DNA from: Takakia lepidozioides
Lineage: Eukaryota > Streptophyta > Takakiopsida > Takakiales > Takakiaceae
Direction of reading: 5' to 3'
NCBI GenBank assembly: GCA_030704615.1
Contig: CM060731.1
Span: 46,314,001 to 46,378,000 of the forward strand
Length of the DNA stretch: 64,000 nucleotides
Positions 1 to 11,010 of the stretch are shown one piece after another (position 1 is the stretch's first letter; every line of letters starts with the position of its first letter). The position numbers and the translations under genes are program-made. The notes beneath the pieces are model-generated. The model did not search any database. It had not been told where the DNA came from and saw only the letters and a list, made by a program, of their open reading frames with translations.

Positions 1-893
1 CTTGGGACTCATCACGGCCCAATGGGGCCGTGGTGCGTGGACCAAGACTCACCGCGACTCATCACCGGGAGTCAAGGGTTTTCGTGGTGGTTTGCCATAA
101 AATGGCAGCGTTGTTTGTGAAACCCCCATAGACAGTCATAGAAGTATATATAGGGAGTAGTAACCCCGAGAACGGTGCAAGCCCGTTGGTGACCAAAAAC
201 TAGTGAGTAAGCGTGCGAGCCGGAAAGTGACCAATGTGTAGAGAGTTGTTTCGGACTGCCATTGACCAAAGGGAATTTCCACTTGACCCAAATTGAGATA
301 GGGTCTTGTGGAGGAGTAAAGGGGGACCGTTATGTCCTGGTGAGCAGCCGAAGCTCCGAGTTGGCCCGACGGCCAGTTTGGGAGTTAGGCGCGCGCATCA
401 AAGCGAGTAACTATGACTTGAAGGGGAGCTTACCAAAGTGAGGTGCGCGACAACCTTCCCTTGAAGAGAAGAGGCCGGTACCTTGTATACTGTAGTTGGA
501 GTATGCTCTCAAGCTCTCCAATGTACTCAAGTTTGCTCATAGCAGGTCGTGTATCTCTCTTGCCCCACACGGAGTCTACTCAATATGTGGCACACAAGCC
601 AAAATCAAAGGTTGTTTTGCGCTTCATGTCAAGAACACGAATGTGGAAATGACGACCGTGAACCCTAACCGCCGTGTATGACGTCGCGAATTGAGAGGGG
701 CCCCTTGCAATGTCTTGCACCAAATCTGAAACCACCTCTCCTTAAGCAACGATGTCATAAACTAAAGTCTCAGTGGATTTTGTAAAAAGGTGACTAGAAT
801 CATGTTAAGTCTCAGTTTCATCGCCACTACTTCAATCAATCCCAATCCTCATCGATATTATCCGGCATTGACAAGTGAATGTATGCGGGTTGT
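1..893. other. Unrecognised sequence, no supported gene
   Basis: No open frame here has recognisable domains. A TATA-like run lies near 146-156, and an 8-bp-arm hairpin (CACGGCCC/GGGCCGTG) lies near 13-32. The compact, GC-mixed sequence could be part of an old LTR or other repeat, but no partner copy is present in the window. Confidence 0.3.
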
Positions 894-1241
894 TCATGGG
901 GAACATAATATACCTGGATAATCATGCATTGTCCAAAGCAAGATGCCTCTCATCTGAAAAGATTGTCCGGCCATAGGGTCAAGTGAAGCATCCAATGCCG
1001 GGACCCCCCTCCATAGCTCCTTAAGTTCATCAACAAGCTTACACATCCTCCTGGTTAATTCCATGCTCATTGTTGTTGTCACTGTCACTGTCATCGTCAT
1101 CATCGTCCGGTACCGTGGGGGCGGCGTCTCACCCACGGCTCCCGCCTGATGTACTTGGGTTGTTTTCGGATGGGGTGCCAAGAGAAAGGACCGGGAAGGG
1201 ATGGACAAAGTCCTGATACGAACAAATGAACATAGGGACAT
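894..1241 (-). pseudogene. CACTA (En/Spm) TNP2-type transposase fragment
   Basis: The minus-strand frame contains the segment VDELKELWRGVPALDAS followed shortly by MRGILLWTMHDYPG. This matches the conserved core of plant TNP2 transposases (Transposase_21 family), in which a leucine- and tryptophan-rich LW-G segment precedes an R-x-x-L-x-W-T-x-x-D-[FY]-P motif. The homology stops right after the DYPG motif, and the usual downstream zinc-binding cysteines are not found, so this is a fragment or a single old exon. No CACTA termini were found around it. Family assignment is from motif memory, with moderate certainty. Confidence 0.5.
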
Positions 1242-2018
1242 ATATTATAATGTGTCATTGCAACCATACACTTTATTATAAGCGAAATGCAAACAACAAC
1301 CTTCAATATGTGCGTGCATCAAATATGTCATTCAATAATTACATGTATGTACGCAATGTACACGCATGCAAAGTTTTAAACCCAAACAAAATCATTTCCC
1401 CCCCCCAATGACGCATTCACCCTATCAACCAATTTTTGTTTATTAATGTGAAAGAAAATCCTCTTATGCCATTGCACCCAACAAACGGATGTGGCTCAAG
1501 CTTCATTTTTTCCTACATGTGCTTAAATATGTGCAACACCTATACAAAGATCCAGCAGAAAATATATATATATTTGCCTCCCCAACGACGCACTCACCCT
1601 TGCACCAATTTTGAATTAAAACGAATTTAAATGAATTTAAAATAAATATTTGCATTTAGAAAATATATGATTGCGGTTTTGAGGGGCGTAATGATTTTAT
1701 TTTTAGCTCTATTTTGTTCTGTGACATTGGGCTTTGCACCACTACATCCATGCAAAATATTGGACAAAAATCAAATGGAAAAAAAATAAGTGTGTTTCTA
1801 GGGTCACTTTTGCAAAACTCTTTATGAAGAGTGCATGAAATAACTCAACTTTGGAGTGCAAATGAGATAATAAAATCTGGTTATGGGTCCAAATGACTTT
1901 TGTTTACTCCCAAATTTTGCACGCACATTGCATATGCTATCATTAAGCATATGGCTTGAAAATGGAATTAAAAAAAAAATCATCTGCAGGCGAAACACAA
2001 TTTTCCGTCTTTATGACA
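1242..2018. other. AT-rich non-coding sequence
   Basis: No gene is supported. Two related copies of a ~30-base word containing CCAA(T/C)GACGCA(T/C)TCACCC lie near 1405-1435 and 1579-1612, so there is a weak direct repeat about 175 bases apart. The rest is AT-rich and otherwise featureless. Confidence 0.35.
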
Positions 2019-2023
2019 CGTAG
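2019..2023. repeat. Target-site duplication, 3' side of chromodomain gypsy element
   Basis: CGTAG abuts the outer end of the LTR at 2024-2543. Read on the minus strand it is CTACG, identical to the five bases immediately before the plus-strand 5' LTR at 16660. See the inversion finding. Confidence 0.7.
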
Positions 2024-2543
2024 TGTCAAGGACGAGAACATGACAGAACACAAATAAGAGATCAGACTAGAGGTACAAGACTAGACAAGAAGTCAAGGTC
2101 GGCGTGGCCGGATGCATGGTAGGTGAACATGAATCAAGATGATCTTTATAACAATGGACAAGAATACAAAATTATGGAACTCGACTCGGAACTGGACTGG
2201 AATACCAGTACTGGACTTGGAAAAAGAGTAGCTTGAACTTGTGTTGGCGAGACTGAAGAGTGTCCAGTCTCGCCTCCTATATATACTGGCTACTAAAAAG
2301 CTTCCCCAAGAAGCTTCCCCAAGAAGCTTCCCCTATGGAGGTTTCTTGCTGGAGAAATTTCCAAGATTAAACAAAGGTTTCTTGATAGAGAAGCTTCCTT
2401 AAACAAATGAGGTATCTTGATAGAGAAGTTTTCTCCAAAATCATGGTAAATCACGGTAAGTCATGGTAACTTTCGGTAACATGATAATTTGGTAACTTCT
2501 GTATTTACTCCTGGTAAGTTCTTTTGGGGCTATGTCCGTGACA
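2024..2543 (-). repeat. 3' LTR of chromodomain Ty3/gypsy element (minus-strand half)
   Basis: On the minus strand this 520-bp block starts TGTCACGGACATAGCCCC and ends with TGACA, giving the usual TG...CA ends within a 5-bp inverted terminus (TGTCA/TGACA). It is clearly homologous, in opposite orientation, to the LTR at 16660-17298. The shared parts include the GGTAACTT-rich start, the AAGCTTCCCCAAG words, the TATATATAGGAGGCGAGACT promoter-like segment and the terminal GTCCTTGACA. It is about 120 bp shorter than its partner, having lost copies of CCAGT-containing repeats, and it holds a small triplication of AAGCTTCCCCAAG near 2298-2333. Confidence 0.85.
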
Positions 2544-2558
2544 TCACCCCCTCCTCTA
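2544..2558 (-). other. Polypurine tract next to 3' LTR
   Basis: On the minus strand AGAGGAGGGGGG followed by TGA directly precedes the LTR start. This is where Ty3/gypsy elements place the plus-strand priming tract. Confidence 0.7.
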
Positions 2559-3061
2559 GCGCCGAGTTCCTCGAGGAGCGGTAAAATCTTGGATTTGCTT
2601 AGAGTTGGAGAAAATCCAAAATCCGACGAATGGTACTTGCCAAGTTCGTTCTTGTCTCAAATGATTTATAGGTCCCTGTAACCATCCATAGTGTCCAACA
2701 CCTTGAACTTGGGACCACGTAGTAATTTGAACATTCTGATTTTCGAAGTTGCCTTCAAACATGATTTCGTTGCCCTCTGGGTCCGAAGCCTCAACCTCCA
2801 TCAGAATTATTTCCACAAGCTCCTGCAGGGTTCGGACTCACTGTTTTGTTTCCACCAGTTCATCCTCTAACGTTCCGGATACTTGTTGCACCGTATCTGG
2901 TTCTTGTGATTCTATGCTGCCAATACAAGATGCAAGAATGCTGGAAGTGTAGCTATATATATTGATGTGTGGTGCTCCTCCCTCCTTAGCGTGTATCAGG
3001 TACATTGAATGTGGAGTCTTCTCCTTGAAGCTAGCTTGGCTGACATTATCGTTGTGACGTC

Positions 3062-3328
3062 TCATTGACGTGTAGCTCGGGGTTTAGCTGGATATCGTTG
3101 ATGAAACGCTTGGACTTTGTCAGAGGCATTGACGAGGTTGGATGAAGGTTCCCACGTTCGTTCGCTGATGTCGTAGCCTTTCCAATGTACAAAATACTCA
3201 AGACGTTTATACTTGATGCGAGAGTCTAAGACTTCGTCGACTTCATACTCAATTTCCTGATTGACTTTGATTGGTGGAGGTGGTACGGAAACTCTCCCTA
3301 GAATATTCGATGGATGATACAATTCCAA
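3062..3328 (-). pseudogene. Chromodomain at the C-terminus of the gypsy integrase
   Basis: The minus-strand frame encodes EYEVDEVLDSR, LEYFVHWKGY and ERTWEPSSNL in order, the hallmark strand-strand-helix core of a chromodomain, ending about 20 residues later. A chromodomain fused behind a gypsy integrase defines the chromoviruses, where it guides integration to marked chromatin. A short stretch with PPPPIK precedes it. Between this frame and the polypurine tract (2559-3061) lies about 500 bp of 3' untranslated element sequence without a recognisable domain. The domain itself looks intact, but the polyprotein upstream is broken. Confidence 0.85.
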
Positions 3329-4342
3329 TAGTTAAACATGAAAAACTGGATGGATGCGCATACTTCGTGGGAGTTCAAGCCGAAAACTGACCGGATTTAT
3401 TTGTCGAATAATTTTGAATGGTCCCAGGCATTGATAATCCAACTTCTTTGATGGTCGCAAGGTTTGTATGTCCCGTCGAAGAAGCCACACACGATCTCCG
3501 ACCTTGAACTGGGGTTGGAGTTGGCGACGTTGATCTACATACTCCTTGTATTGTTTTTGAGCTTATGCGAGGTGGGATGTAAGCTCCTTGTGAATCGTAG
3601 CAAGATAAGTAGCAAGGTTTTCTGTAGCAGGGCTTCCAACAGTTTTCATGTGGAAAGGGTTTGCTCGAGGATGATGACCATAATTGGAGAAAAATGGAGT
3701 TTGTTTGGTCGAAGAATGTATAGTGTTGTTGTAGGCAAACTCAGCCAATGATAGAAGGTCCATCCAATTATCTTGGTGATAATTTATCGTACAGCGAAGA
3801 TACTGCTCCAAAATCTGGTTTACACGTTCGGTTTGACCATCAGTCTGTGGATGATTAGCTGTAGAGAGGTTGATCTTAGTATCAAACATGTGAAATAATC
3901 CCCTCCAGAAATTTGATATGAACTGTGGTCCTCGATCAGATACGATGTCCTTCGGGAGTCCATGAATGCGGTAGATATTATTGAGGAAGAGTCTTGCAGT
4001 TTCTTCGCCGGTAACCGTCTTATTACATGGAATGAAATGTGTCATCTTCGTAAAACGATCTACAATAACAAGGATTGAATCGGTGGTCTTGGAAATTGGA
4101 AGGTCCGTAATAAAGTCCATAGACACGGACGACCATGGACCCTTGGGAATGGGTAATGGTTGAAGAAAGTCGTAAGGTCAATGTCGTGGTCTCTTCGCTC
4201 TAGCACACGTGTCGCAAGATTTTATAAATTCTTTCACGAGTTTCCACATCTGCGGCCACCAATAGTCCCTGGATATCAACTCCAATGTTTTGTTGATGCC
4301 GAAATGTCCTGCAGCCGGAAGATCATGACATGTTTGAAGAAT
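3329..4342 (-). pseudogene. Integrase region of chromodomain gypsy element
   Basis: The minus strand encodes the zinc-binding H/C segment (CHDLPAAGHFG then CDTCARAKRPRH). This is followed by the catalytic core, with first Asp in SMDFITDLP, second Asp in IVSDRGPQF and Glu in QTDGQTERVNQ. All three catalytic residues are present. Lesions: an in-frame TGA near 4173-4178 directly after RAKRPRH, and frame changes where it meets the RNase H part (near 4340) and the chromodomain part (near 3560). The copy is therefore not expected to make a working integrase. Part of the element whose 5' half lies at 16660-18850. Confidence 0.85.
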
Positions 4343-6087
4343 TCAAAGTTGTGTAGGTCCTGGAGGTACATAGAGAAGTCCTTTGAAGTAAAGTAAGTCA
4401 TCTTTGAATTCGAAGTCGTTTGTAACATGTGGGTTGTCTCGAGGTTGATTTAGTTGACTTCGTAGTCTCGTAGCAAAATGATCGCTCTTCAGTGCTTCCT
4501 GAATCTCCTTTATGATCTCTGCATCGTCATAGGTGGACATGCATAGCATATTCAATTGGAGATTTGCTGGTTTCAGGATGATGGATTTTTGTTGGTCAAA
4601 AGCTGCATCCCCTTCTTTTGGCGCAAGATACGATCGTCGAGAAAGAGCATCTGGTTTTCCTTGAAGATGTCCGAGACGGTAGGTAATAACAAAATCAAAT
4701 CTTGCTAGTGACATACTCCATCTTGCTTGACGTCGATTCAAAACACGAGCACTCATAAAATTTGAGGTTTTTGTGATCGGTATAGACAGTGACATGATGT
4801 TTAGCTCCCTCCAATAGATGTCGCCACTCCTCAAAAGCATCGATAATCGCTAGAAGTTCTTTGTCATGGACTTCATAATTGATCTCCGCAACGGAAAATT
4901 TGCGAGAACGAAAACCAATAGGGTGGAGTCGGCCATCTATACTGTATTGAGAGAGTACCGCGCCAAGTGCAAAGTCCGATGCATCTGCTTCTAAGAAGAA
5001 TGGTTTAGATGGGTCTGCATGTACCAGTATGAGAGCCGTTGTAAATGCCTGCTTCAGCCTTTTAAATGTTTGGTCAGCCTTCTCGTCCCATACAAATTTG
5101 TCCTTCTCTGTGAGTCGTGTCAATGGTGCAACAATTTTGGAGTAGTCATTGATGAAGATTCTATAAAAATTTGCAAAGCCCAGAAAACATTGTACATCTC
5201 GGACCGAAGTTGGTTTAATCCACTCGATGATGGTCTGTATTTTCTTCTGATCCATAAAGACGCATTTGTCGGAAATAATGTAGCCCAGAAATTCGACCTC
5301 AGATTGATGGAAAAGACATTTCTTCAACTTGGCATATAGTCTTTTTTCTCTTAATTTATCAAGGACAAGGCGTACATGGCGGCCATGTTCTTCTTCATTC
5401 TGTGAAAATATCAAAATGTCGTCCAAATAGATGACTACAAAGTCATCTAAAAATTCTCGAAAGATGTCATTTATCATATGTTGGAAAATTGCTGAAGCAT
5501 TTGTGAGACCGAAAGGCATAACACTGTATTCAAAATGTCCATACCTTGTTCGAAAAGTTGTTTTCCATTCGTCTCCTTCTTTTATCCGTACAAGGTTATA
5601 AGCTTCTCTCAAGTCGATTTTGGTGAAAATCTTTGCTCGTCCCAGCTGGTCGAGAAGCCCAGAAATCAGCGACAACGGATAACGATTCTTGATTGTGACT
5701 TTGTTGAGACCGCGATAGTCGACACACATGCGTAATGATCCGTCTTTCTTTTTCACAAAGAAGATTGGCGCCCCCGCGGGTGATTTTGAATGTCGGATGA
5801 AGTGCTTCGACAAATTTTCATCAATGTATTCACGTAATGCAGCCAACTCCGTCTGGGATAAGTTATAGATTGGGCCGAATGGTGGTTGGGCTCTTTCTTG
5901 TAACTCAATTGCGCAGTCATAAGGTCGATGTTCTGGCAATATGTCTGCATTTTTCTTCTCGAAGACATCTTTGAAATCTTGATATTGAGTGGGTAATGTT
6001 GAAGTACCTTTGTCTGTTGTGGTCTTGATCGGAGTCGCATAAAGTGCAAATGCCGCCTCCTTTTTATAGCTCTCATGAAAGCTCTAG
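4343..6087 (-). pseudogene. Reverse transcriptase and RNase H of chromodomain gypsy element
   Basis: The minus strand carries the complete RT palm and fingers: KKKDGSLRMCVDYRGLN, DLREAYNLVRI, MPFGLTNASAIFQH and the catalytic VIYLDDILIFSQ. The connection region FLGFANFYRIFIND and RNase H ([35 protein letters not shown]) follow. A frameshift near 4750 moves the RNase H end into another frame ([18 protein letters not shown]). A second shift in the A-rich run near 6060-6068 separates the first ~9 residues (RAFMRAIKR) from the rest. Element homology stops at about 6087, upstream of which stop codons appear. The missing upstream part (gag, protease) is found in opposite orientation at 17336-18850. 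Confidence 0.9.
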
Positions 6088-7075
6088 TTCTACGATGGGC
6101 TATTTTGGCCCAGCCAGTGGAAAACCTCTGCTTTGTTGTGACAGTCGGGCTTATGATGGCTTGTGTGAGAGACACACATCTGTTTTCCAGGCCCTAGTTT
6201 GCTTTACTTACCTTATGGTAGTTGGAAACAAATTGAGAGGCTGCAAGGAACTGTTTGCTGCAGCTACTCGGGTACCCATGTTGGTAAAATGCCCCTATTA
6301 TGTTCCAACCCGGATGGCTTTGTTAGCTAGATGCTTAGGCCAGGGTATGGTGAAGATTCTGCCTGTGGCTATTCGGCTGACACTGAAATATGGCAGCAAT
6401 ATGACTGGTAACTGGTTTTTGAGGCAGCCAGGGTGGTCAAGTGGAAATACCCCCTGGACATGGTGTAATGACATGGTCAAATGTGGAATGATGTGAATAG
6501 GGTGTACTGACAGTATCATATACTGTCCCAGGATGTGTATGCAGTCAGTTATCTTTACCTTGTTGTGTCATGAACTTTGATTTTCAGCTGTAGCAAGAAA
6601 TAAAGGTATAGGGGTATTCTGGAAAACTTACCAGACATATCCACCTCCCCTGTGGGGGCAAGCTGTGTTGCAGACCAGTCTAAACAAATATTGGCAGGGC
6701 AAGGTATTTAAATCTGTGATGTCCAAGTGTTCTTTTTGTTTTTTTTTAAAAAAAACCCGCCATGACACCCATGGGGTTTGAGTAAGTATACTTGAATTAC
6801 AGCTTGCGGACAGTAAATCTGTATGACCATCTGACCTGCAACACATCAAGGCCAAAATATGGCCAAGTACCCGCCATCCCACCCAGACCTCTGAATGCGT
6901 ATCATGATCATGACTAGTGGTCAATCAGCATCAGTGGCATACTCTTTGGGTTATGAATAATACTGACATGAACACATTACTGTGCATGGATGTAATTATG
7001 GATTTTCTAAGCTTGATGATTGATGGATGGTGCCACTGTCAAGTGGCTGATATGTCTGATTATTCTTCTTATTCA
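6088..7075. other. Non-coding sequence next to the element breakpoint
   Basis: No gene family is recognisable. One plus-strand open frame (about 6044-6496) crosses the breakpoint and has no recognisable domain. T-run/A-run tracts lie near 6738-6756. This sequence abuts the broken edge of the chromodomain element and should be the original neighbour of 18851 onward if the inversion model is right. Confidence 0.35.
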
Positions 7076-7123
7076 TGACAACGACCCTAGGGGTCTTGTC
7101 TTTGTCTTGACATGACAAAAAGT

Positions 7124-7163
<40 letters not shown>

Positions 7164-7286
7164 TTCGTGCTGTTCACAAAAAAAAAAACCACAGAGGGAA
7201 AGAGGGGATAGAAAAAGTTAATAAGAGAGAGGGAAGATATTCATGTCATGTCAAGACACGGACAAGACCAACTAGGGTCATTGTCA
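7076..7286. mobile_element. MITE-like element with ~43-bp terminal inverted repeats
   Basis: The left end (TGACAACGACCCTAG, then GTCTTGTC, then TGTCTTGACATGACA) and the reverse complement of the right end (TGACAATGACCCTAG, then GTCTTGTC, then TGTCTTGACATGACA) agree over about 43 bases with few differences. Total length is 211 bp and there is no coding capacity. The centre holds a (CT)n run (about 7129-7158) and a segment also found at 9255-9345, so the interior is shared with the neighbouring repeat. No clean target-site duplication was seen, so the superfamily is unassigned. Confidence 0.6.
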
Positions 7287-7469
7287 ATTAAAGACATAAA
7301 TAGCCCATGACAGGGCACCATCTAACACTTCCAGTCTTGTCATAGCATACCAAGTAACGCCACCCATTCAGTCATGATAAAACAGGGTGGGAGGGCGGGG
7401 TATATTCATAATCAGATTCCTGTCATGTACCCAAGTGACCTTCTTGCACAATATAAGTCAGATTGCAGC

Positions 7470-9265
7470 CTCAAATTAAATCATCCATAGTTATCCATAA
7501 GATATGCACCATGCAAGATATCATGGGCGTATAAGAACTTCTTGCCACATTACAAATCCAAGATATGTATACACAAGTACCTTGAAGTGATCCAAGACAA
7601 GCATTATGCAAGGTAGGTAAGAATAGCCTGCCCTACAACACATTCAGGGAATGTACACACAGGCAACTGGAAGGACTAGCCTGCAGCCAAAAAAGTACCT
7701 AGTCTAAAAATCCACAGGCAAAGCTGTCAAAGATTCAAGACAGGGTAAAATTCACATGTTGTGCTGCAAGGGCTGCCAGGCCGAAATGCTCCATCAACGG
7801 CAGCAAAACATAAGTAAAAAACAAGCATCATCATGTCAAACTGGGAGCAAGCGGGCCGAAATCAGGGCTGCATGCAGCAGCAGTATGTTCCTTTTGCTCA
7901 CATCCTTATCTGCAAGCTCAAGAGAATTCAAAGCAAGTAGGGATCCTCACGTGGTCCCATCACAAACCCCCACAAATACCAATGGGTTAGTGAGGATTGT
8001 GGAACCCCGGGTGAATCACAGACCCCTACACTTATCATCGATGTCAACTAAGAACCTCAAAAGCAAGAGAGAAAGACATAAAGTAAAAGGAACCCTAATC
8101 ACCAAAAGCACCTTGAGCAATTGGGGAAGGTAAGTGTGCGCCATCGTCACCAGCAAGCCACCTCCAACACAACTAACTTGGAGAAGCAAAGAAAACAAGT
8201 ATCCTTGCTAGGTTTAAGAAGGGAGAGAGAGATATATACACTTCCCTACACAAGCGCCGCTGCGAAATATAAAAGCTAGAGGAGGGAAAGAGACGATGCA
8301 ATCACAGCGGGGTCTCCCGCCTGTGAGAAGAGACAAGACGCCGCCATTGCGCATCCCCAGGAGCTCGCCTGGCATGGGCACGAAGCAGCAGACAGGGTAG
8401 CAGCAGAGCACAGACGCCATAACTCTCAGCCCGCAAGCTCAGAAGCACGAGGAATGTTGCTGACGGCGGGAGAGACACCCTAGGGCAAAGCCCGATTTTT
8501 CATCCACGGAGGATGAATAATCAACACCCTTTATCTCGAAAACCCGACGGAGGTCATCCGTTAGCTAGGTTTAAACAGGAGTTTATAGGGTAGGGGTTAG
8601 GGTTTCACTCCTTAATTAGCCATAATTAAGGGTAATTAAACAATTCTCCGGGGCCATCATAAGCTGCATTTTTCATCCGGTTCAGATGAAAAAAGTTAAT
8701 AGGTTCATCTAATTGGAGAAGGTCCATCAACAAGATGAAAAAGCAATACATATCATCCAAGGCAGCGGTTTCTCATCCTAACAAGTAATTCATCATCTCC
8801 TAAGAAAAGCCTCATCCAGTACGGAAAAAAAGGCATAAAGGAGGAATAAAACAAATTAATTTTCATCCGGCATGGATGGAAAAATTATAGATAGGATGCC
8901 AGTGTCACAACCCCTACAGAGGTAATTCCTCATTCTTTGGTGACTCATCTAGTATAGATGAAAGTCAATAAAAGAGGAATTAAAAAATTATAGACCCTTT
9001 TAAGAGGTATTTTAGTGTCCACCCAGGTAGTTCATCCGGTATGGATAGAAAAACTTTATAGGGCAGGTGAAAACACTGTTTAGAATTCCAGTATAGATGG
9101 AAAAACATGAAAAGAACACTGATGCAACCGTCCAATTCCGAGGAGGGAGACAGAGGGAGAGAGGGGGCACTAAGTCACCCCTCCCGATTATTTATTATTA
9201 TTATTATTATTATTATTTAAATTTTCTGGTTTCCTGATCTCTCCCTCTCACTCCCTCTCTCTCTC
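7470..9265 (+). repeat. Long unclassified repeat, copy A (inverted relative to copy B)
   Basis: This segment matches 20180-22740 in reverse complement over essentially its whole length. Examples are the GATATGCACCATGCAAGATATCATGGGC region near 7500, the CCCTACCCTATAA region near 8590 and the GGTTTCCTGATCTCTCCCTCTC end near 9229-9250. Copy B has about 700 bp more (21836-22515). Copy A includes many short hairpins of the type TTTTCATCC-n-GGATGAAA (8490-9110) and a (TTA)n run at 9190-9217. No transposase or polymerase is encoded. It may be a large non-autonomous element or a long LTR. Confidence 0.7.
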
Positions 9266-9345
9266 TCCTCTCTTGTGTGCTGCTCACAAAAGAAAAAACC
9301 CACAGAGGGAGAGAGGGGGTAGAAAAAATTAAAAAGAGAGAGGGA

Positions 9346-10232
9346 AAAGTCGAGGCTGAGCCAAAAGCCCAGCCCCTTCTGAGGCCTAGTTTTTGGGCAT
9401 CTCACACACAACAAATTGATGCTTGTGTGAAGGAATTTGTAGAGGATATCTGGAAAACCCGGATTAATTCTATATGTGAAGGTACTTACTACCAACGTCA
9501 GCCCCGGACAGAGGTAGGATCTGTCCCTTTAGCAGTAGCAGCTGCTCAGTCACCCCCCCCCCAACCTTCTTTTCTTTTCTTTGTTGCCCCTGATGTCTCC
9601 CTCTCTTTGTCCCTCTTTGTCCCTCTCTCCCTCTCTTCTGTGCTGCTCTCTTTTAAGCTCCCGACGAGATAAATTCAAGGTCAGATGGTGGGTTCAGCTG
9701 CAACATATGTCCAACACCAGATATCCTAAGTTAATCGACTCTATATCTTGGAAACAGGACCGCCCACTGACCTGTCAAACAGGCTAAGTCCTAGTAAAAG
9801 ATAGTAGAAGAGATTCTCAAGGACCTGGACCTGGAACCGCAAGTCTTCACCCTGCTGGATAAATCTGACTTAGAGGCTGTAGTGTCCAACCATGTCTGTT
9901 GCCATGAGATTGTCTGATGAAAATGAAGTTAGGCAAAAAACTTCACTGAACTTGTTTCCAGTCTATGACACGGGGAAGGAGATCTTGAATGACCTCAAGG
10001 GACTACCCACTCTCGGCACTAGAGTGAAATTTAAACTCGGGGCAGGAAGCCTTCCTTTGATAAGCAAACAAAAGCAGAGAGGATCAGGAGAGTGCAATTG
10101 CCCGTTGTGTGGGCAACCTGAAGACATTATTCATTTTATGATACACTGTCCAGGGTTCTCTCACCAAAGAGACGCTCTCTTCAAATCTATCAAGGGAATT
10201 GTGCATGTACCTCTATTTACTAACTTTGAACA
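9346..10232 (+). mobile_element. LINE 3'-end fragment, first tandem copy
   Basis: The copy begins GTCGAGGCTGAGCCAAAAGC and runs until the same words recur at 10233. Near 10090-10200 it encodes CNCPLCGQPEDIIHFMIHCPGF. This has the C-x2-C-x7-H-x4-C spacing of the zinc-binding module at the C-terminus of plant LINE reverse transcriptases (zf-RVT), preceded by the expected LGTRVKFKLGAGSLP segment. Stop codons and shifts interrupt the frame upstream (for example near 9785). It is a decayed 3' fragment, not a functional element. Family assignment rests on motif pattern. Confidence 0.55.
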
Positions 10233-11010
10233 AGTCGAGGCTGAGCCAAAAGCCCAGCCCTTTCTGAGGCCTAGTTTTTGGGCAACTCACACACAGCAGA
10301 TTGATGCTTGAGTGAAGGGATTTGTAGAGGATATCTGGAAAACCCGGATTAATTCTATATGTGAAGGTAAGTCTTACTACCAACGTCAGCCCCTGACAGA
10401 GGTAGGATCTGTCCCTTTTGTTTCCCCAAGAGAGGGGGCAACAAAGAAAAAAAAAATGTGGGAGGGGGGGGGGTGACTGAGCAGCAGCCTGATGTCTCCC
10501 CCTCAGTCCCTCTCTCTGTCCCTCTCTGTCCCTCTGTCCCTCTCCCTCTCTCTCCCTCTCTTCTGTGCTGCTTTCTTTTAAGCTCTCGACGAGATAAATT
10601 CAAGGTCAGATGGTGGGTTCAGCTGCAACATATGTCCAACACCAGATATCCTAAGTTAATCGACTCTATATCATGGAAACAGGACCGCCCTGTCAAACAG
10701 GGTAAGCCCTGGGAGAAGAGAGTAGAAGAGATTCTCAAGGATCTGAATCTGGACCCGCAAGTCTTGACCTTGCTGGATAAACCTGACTTAGAGAGTGTAG
10801 TATCCAAAACCATGTCTGTTATCAGGAAAATGAAGTTAGGAAGAAAACTTCCCTGAACCTGTTTCCAATCTGTGACATGGGGGAGGACATCATGGATGCG
10901 CTCAAGGGTCTATTCCACTCTTGGCACCAGACCGAAATTTAAACTCAGGGCAGGAAGACTACCTTTGAACAGTAAACAGATCAGAGAGGAAAGGGAAAGT
11001 GCAATTGCTC
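10233..11010 (+). mobile_element. LINE 3'-end fragment, second tandem copy (truncated)
   Basis: This is a direct repeat of 9346-10100 with few differences. It shares the VRWWVQLQHMSNTRYPKL and EEILKDL segments, and here the frame stays open from about 10570 to 10856. The copy stops near 11010, just before the zinc-binding cysteines, where unrelated CTG-rich sequence begins. The unit length of about 887 bp and head-to-tail order show a tandem duplication after insertion rather than two insertions. Between the shared parts it carries a pyrimidine tract (10495-10560) and a C/G run near 10460. Confidence 0.55.

Noticed and set aside
4343-5939. Host gene encoding a polymerase
   Set aside because: The order RT, RNase H, integrase, chromodomain, PPT and LTR identifies a retroelement, not a host gene.
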